DNA of 64,000 nucleotides, from contig NC_079882.1 in NCBI RefSeq assembly GCF_029227915.1, positions 29,192,001-29,256,000 of the forward strand. The letters are read 5' to 3'. This document shows, piece after piece, positions 63,033-64,000 of the stretch. How positions within the stretch are numbered: position 1 is the stretch's first letter; every line of letters begins with the position of its first letter. The position numbers and the translations under genes were made by a program. The notes beneath the pieces were generated by a model. The model did not search any database, was not told the DNA's origin, and saw nothing but the letters and a program-made list of their open reading frames with translations. The stretch comes from Hydractinia symbiolongicarpus. Its lineage: Eukaryota; Cnidaria; Hydrozoa; Anthoathecata; Hydractiniidae.

Positions 63033-63145
63033 TTTCGCGAATTTTTGTGCTTTTCGCGAATTGCTTGTTTAAAGAATGGCACTGTCCCCATTCGCGAAAA
63101 AGTTATCGCGAATTTTTGGCAATTCCGTCATTGGCGAAATAAATT
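63033..63145. repeat. TTCGCGAA-motif cluster
   Basis: At least four TCGCGAA-type sites occur in ~85 bases (63035, 63054, 63092, 63108), with related TTGGCGAAAT nearby, in both orientations. Such clusters are common in dispersed cnidarian repeats; the type is unknown. Confidence 0.6.
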
Positions 63146-63811
63146 CTTGCGACATTCAATTTTACAAAAGCTTGTTTTTTTTAACAAATTTGAGTATAAG
63201 TCCTTTTGGGATGAAGGGGGTTTCCTGCCGCCATGGTTATTTTCAAATATAATTTAAACTTATTTTTTTATTCCTCTTTTTTTAAGCACTGATCTCATGC
63301 TACAAAATGTGTGTATTGGAATTAGCTTTTGTTTTAGCTGCAAGTGTGTGGACATTAAATCGAGTTTACATTATGCGCACTGAAGAAGTACATGATGCCT
63401 AGGAGTAAACTTGCAATCTTTACGCAGATGAAAAAACAAAACAAAGGTTATTCCAATTCTCGACCGATAATAAACGTAGTCCGCTTAAGAAACATCTGGG
63501 GTAGCGGTTGACGTGGTTTTCTGTTTGATAAACAGCAGCTAGAGTAAGGGATGAATATAAACAGTTTTTATGTATTTAACGGTCAAACCCCTATTAAAAA
63601 ACGTTGCTTTTAGACCCCCTAAAAAAGCTGTGACGTCACAGATTTCATCATGCCTCAAGTGAGTAAACAAAGTCACGTGACATTATGACGGCACTCGACA
63701 AAACTGCTGACAAACGCGCATGCGCAAATCTGTTTGATTAGGGAAATTCCCTACTCAAATTGCGACCGCTGTTAGTTGAAGTCCAAAATCTGTATATAAT
63801 AAAAAAGAGAA
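63146..63811. other. Non-coding flank of the edge ORF
   Basis: It includes TGACGTCA (63631), CACGTGAC (63674) and GCGCATGCGC (63716-63725), which are palindromic or CRE/E-box-like words that could be promoter elements. This is inference only. Confidence 0.35.
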
Positions 63812-64000
63812 ATGAGTTGGTTCAAGAATGTAATTAGTAAATTATATAGCGCTGTCTCAGCGCCAGTAGCAGCAACTCGCGATGCTCTTGCGGGTCGACT
63901 ACAGAGCGTGCGAGACACTGTTACTTCTTATTATAACAAGGCGAGGGCACAAATTGCTGGAAGGCCAACGCTGCACGACGAAATCGAAGCCGAAGCGCGA
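63812..64000 (+). CDS. Start of an unidentified ORF cut by the window edge
   Basis: The ATG at 63812 opens 63 codons without a stop to the window end (begins MSWFKNVISKLYSAVSAPVA). The visible part is amphipathic and Ala-rich, then charged (HDEIEAEAR). Its codons are clearly GC-richer than those of neighbouring genes (GCC, GCG, CGA), which suggests a different origin, such as a large mobile element. From memory, similar N-termini precede very long proteins of cnidarian mobile elements that carry a type-B DNA polymerase. That cannot be tested here. Confidence 0.5.
   Translation, partial: MSWFKNVISKLYSAVSAPVAATRDALAGRLQSVRDTVTSYYNKARAQIAGRPTLHDEIEAEAR

Noticed and set aside
63793-63800. A TATA box for the edge ORF
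   Set aside because: TATATAAT lies only 12-19 bases ahead of the ATG, so a start site at the normal distance would fall inside the ORF.

Overview
This window looks like nuclear DNA of an animal. It is AT-rich, its genes are split by GT/AG introns, intergenic spaces are long, and mobile-element debris is dense. A cnidarian is my best guess, inferred from the Pax gene with a diverged paired domain, the types of transposon and the gene structures; nothing in the window proves the phylum. No rRNA, true tRNA or CRISPR was found.

Layout. 1-600: SINE copies. 1310-1735: a retrotransposon relic. 5066-11515 (+): a ten-exon gene for a membrane-segment, SEA-like and triple-SH3 protein. 13899-19276: a DNA transposon with inverted repeats carrying a multi-exon minus-strand gene with an XPG/FEN-like nuclease core and a Cys-rich tail (Academ-like). 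19413-19804: fourteen copies of a 28-bp satellite. 20718-29183 (-): a complete eight-exon KIF9 kinesin whose introns hold a non-LTR retrotransposon relic and a tRNA-derived SINE. 30102-30725: a MITE-like element. 31134-31559: a tandemly doubled exon-like segment. 33338-38311 (+): an intronless 1,657-residue multi-pass membrane protein built from a repeated membrane module. 40491-42984 (-): a five-exon Pax gene. 44664-44844: a TTAA-flanked MITE. 46189-51680 (-): a FAM47E homologue in many small exons. 52277-52882 (-): a divergent ARF-like GTPase. 53558-53875: a 159-bp tandem duplication. 54666-58906: a TTAA-flanked element with a decayed THAP/P-element-like transposase gene facing a second decayed gene. 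60575-62010 (+): an N-terminal RAG1-like zinc region spliced to a transposase-like region (N-RAG-TP-like). 63812-64000 (+): the start of an ORF cut by the window edge.

How the genes relate. The host genes do not form an operon or pathway. KIF9 is a cilium/flagellum motor, FAM47E is poorly understood, and Pax is a developmental regulator. The rest is a graveyard of at least five unrelated transposon types. The most distinctive items are the RAG1-N-terminal-like transposase, the membrane-repeat giant, the TIR-bounded XPG-like element and the two-gene THAP element. Exon limits were read by eye from splice sites and frame continuity, so they need transcript support.
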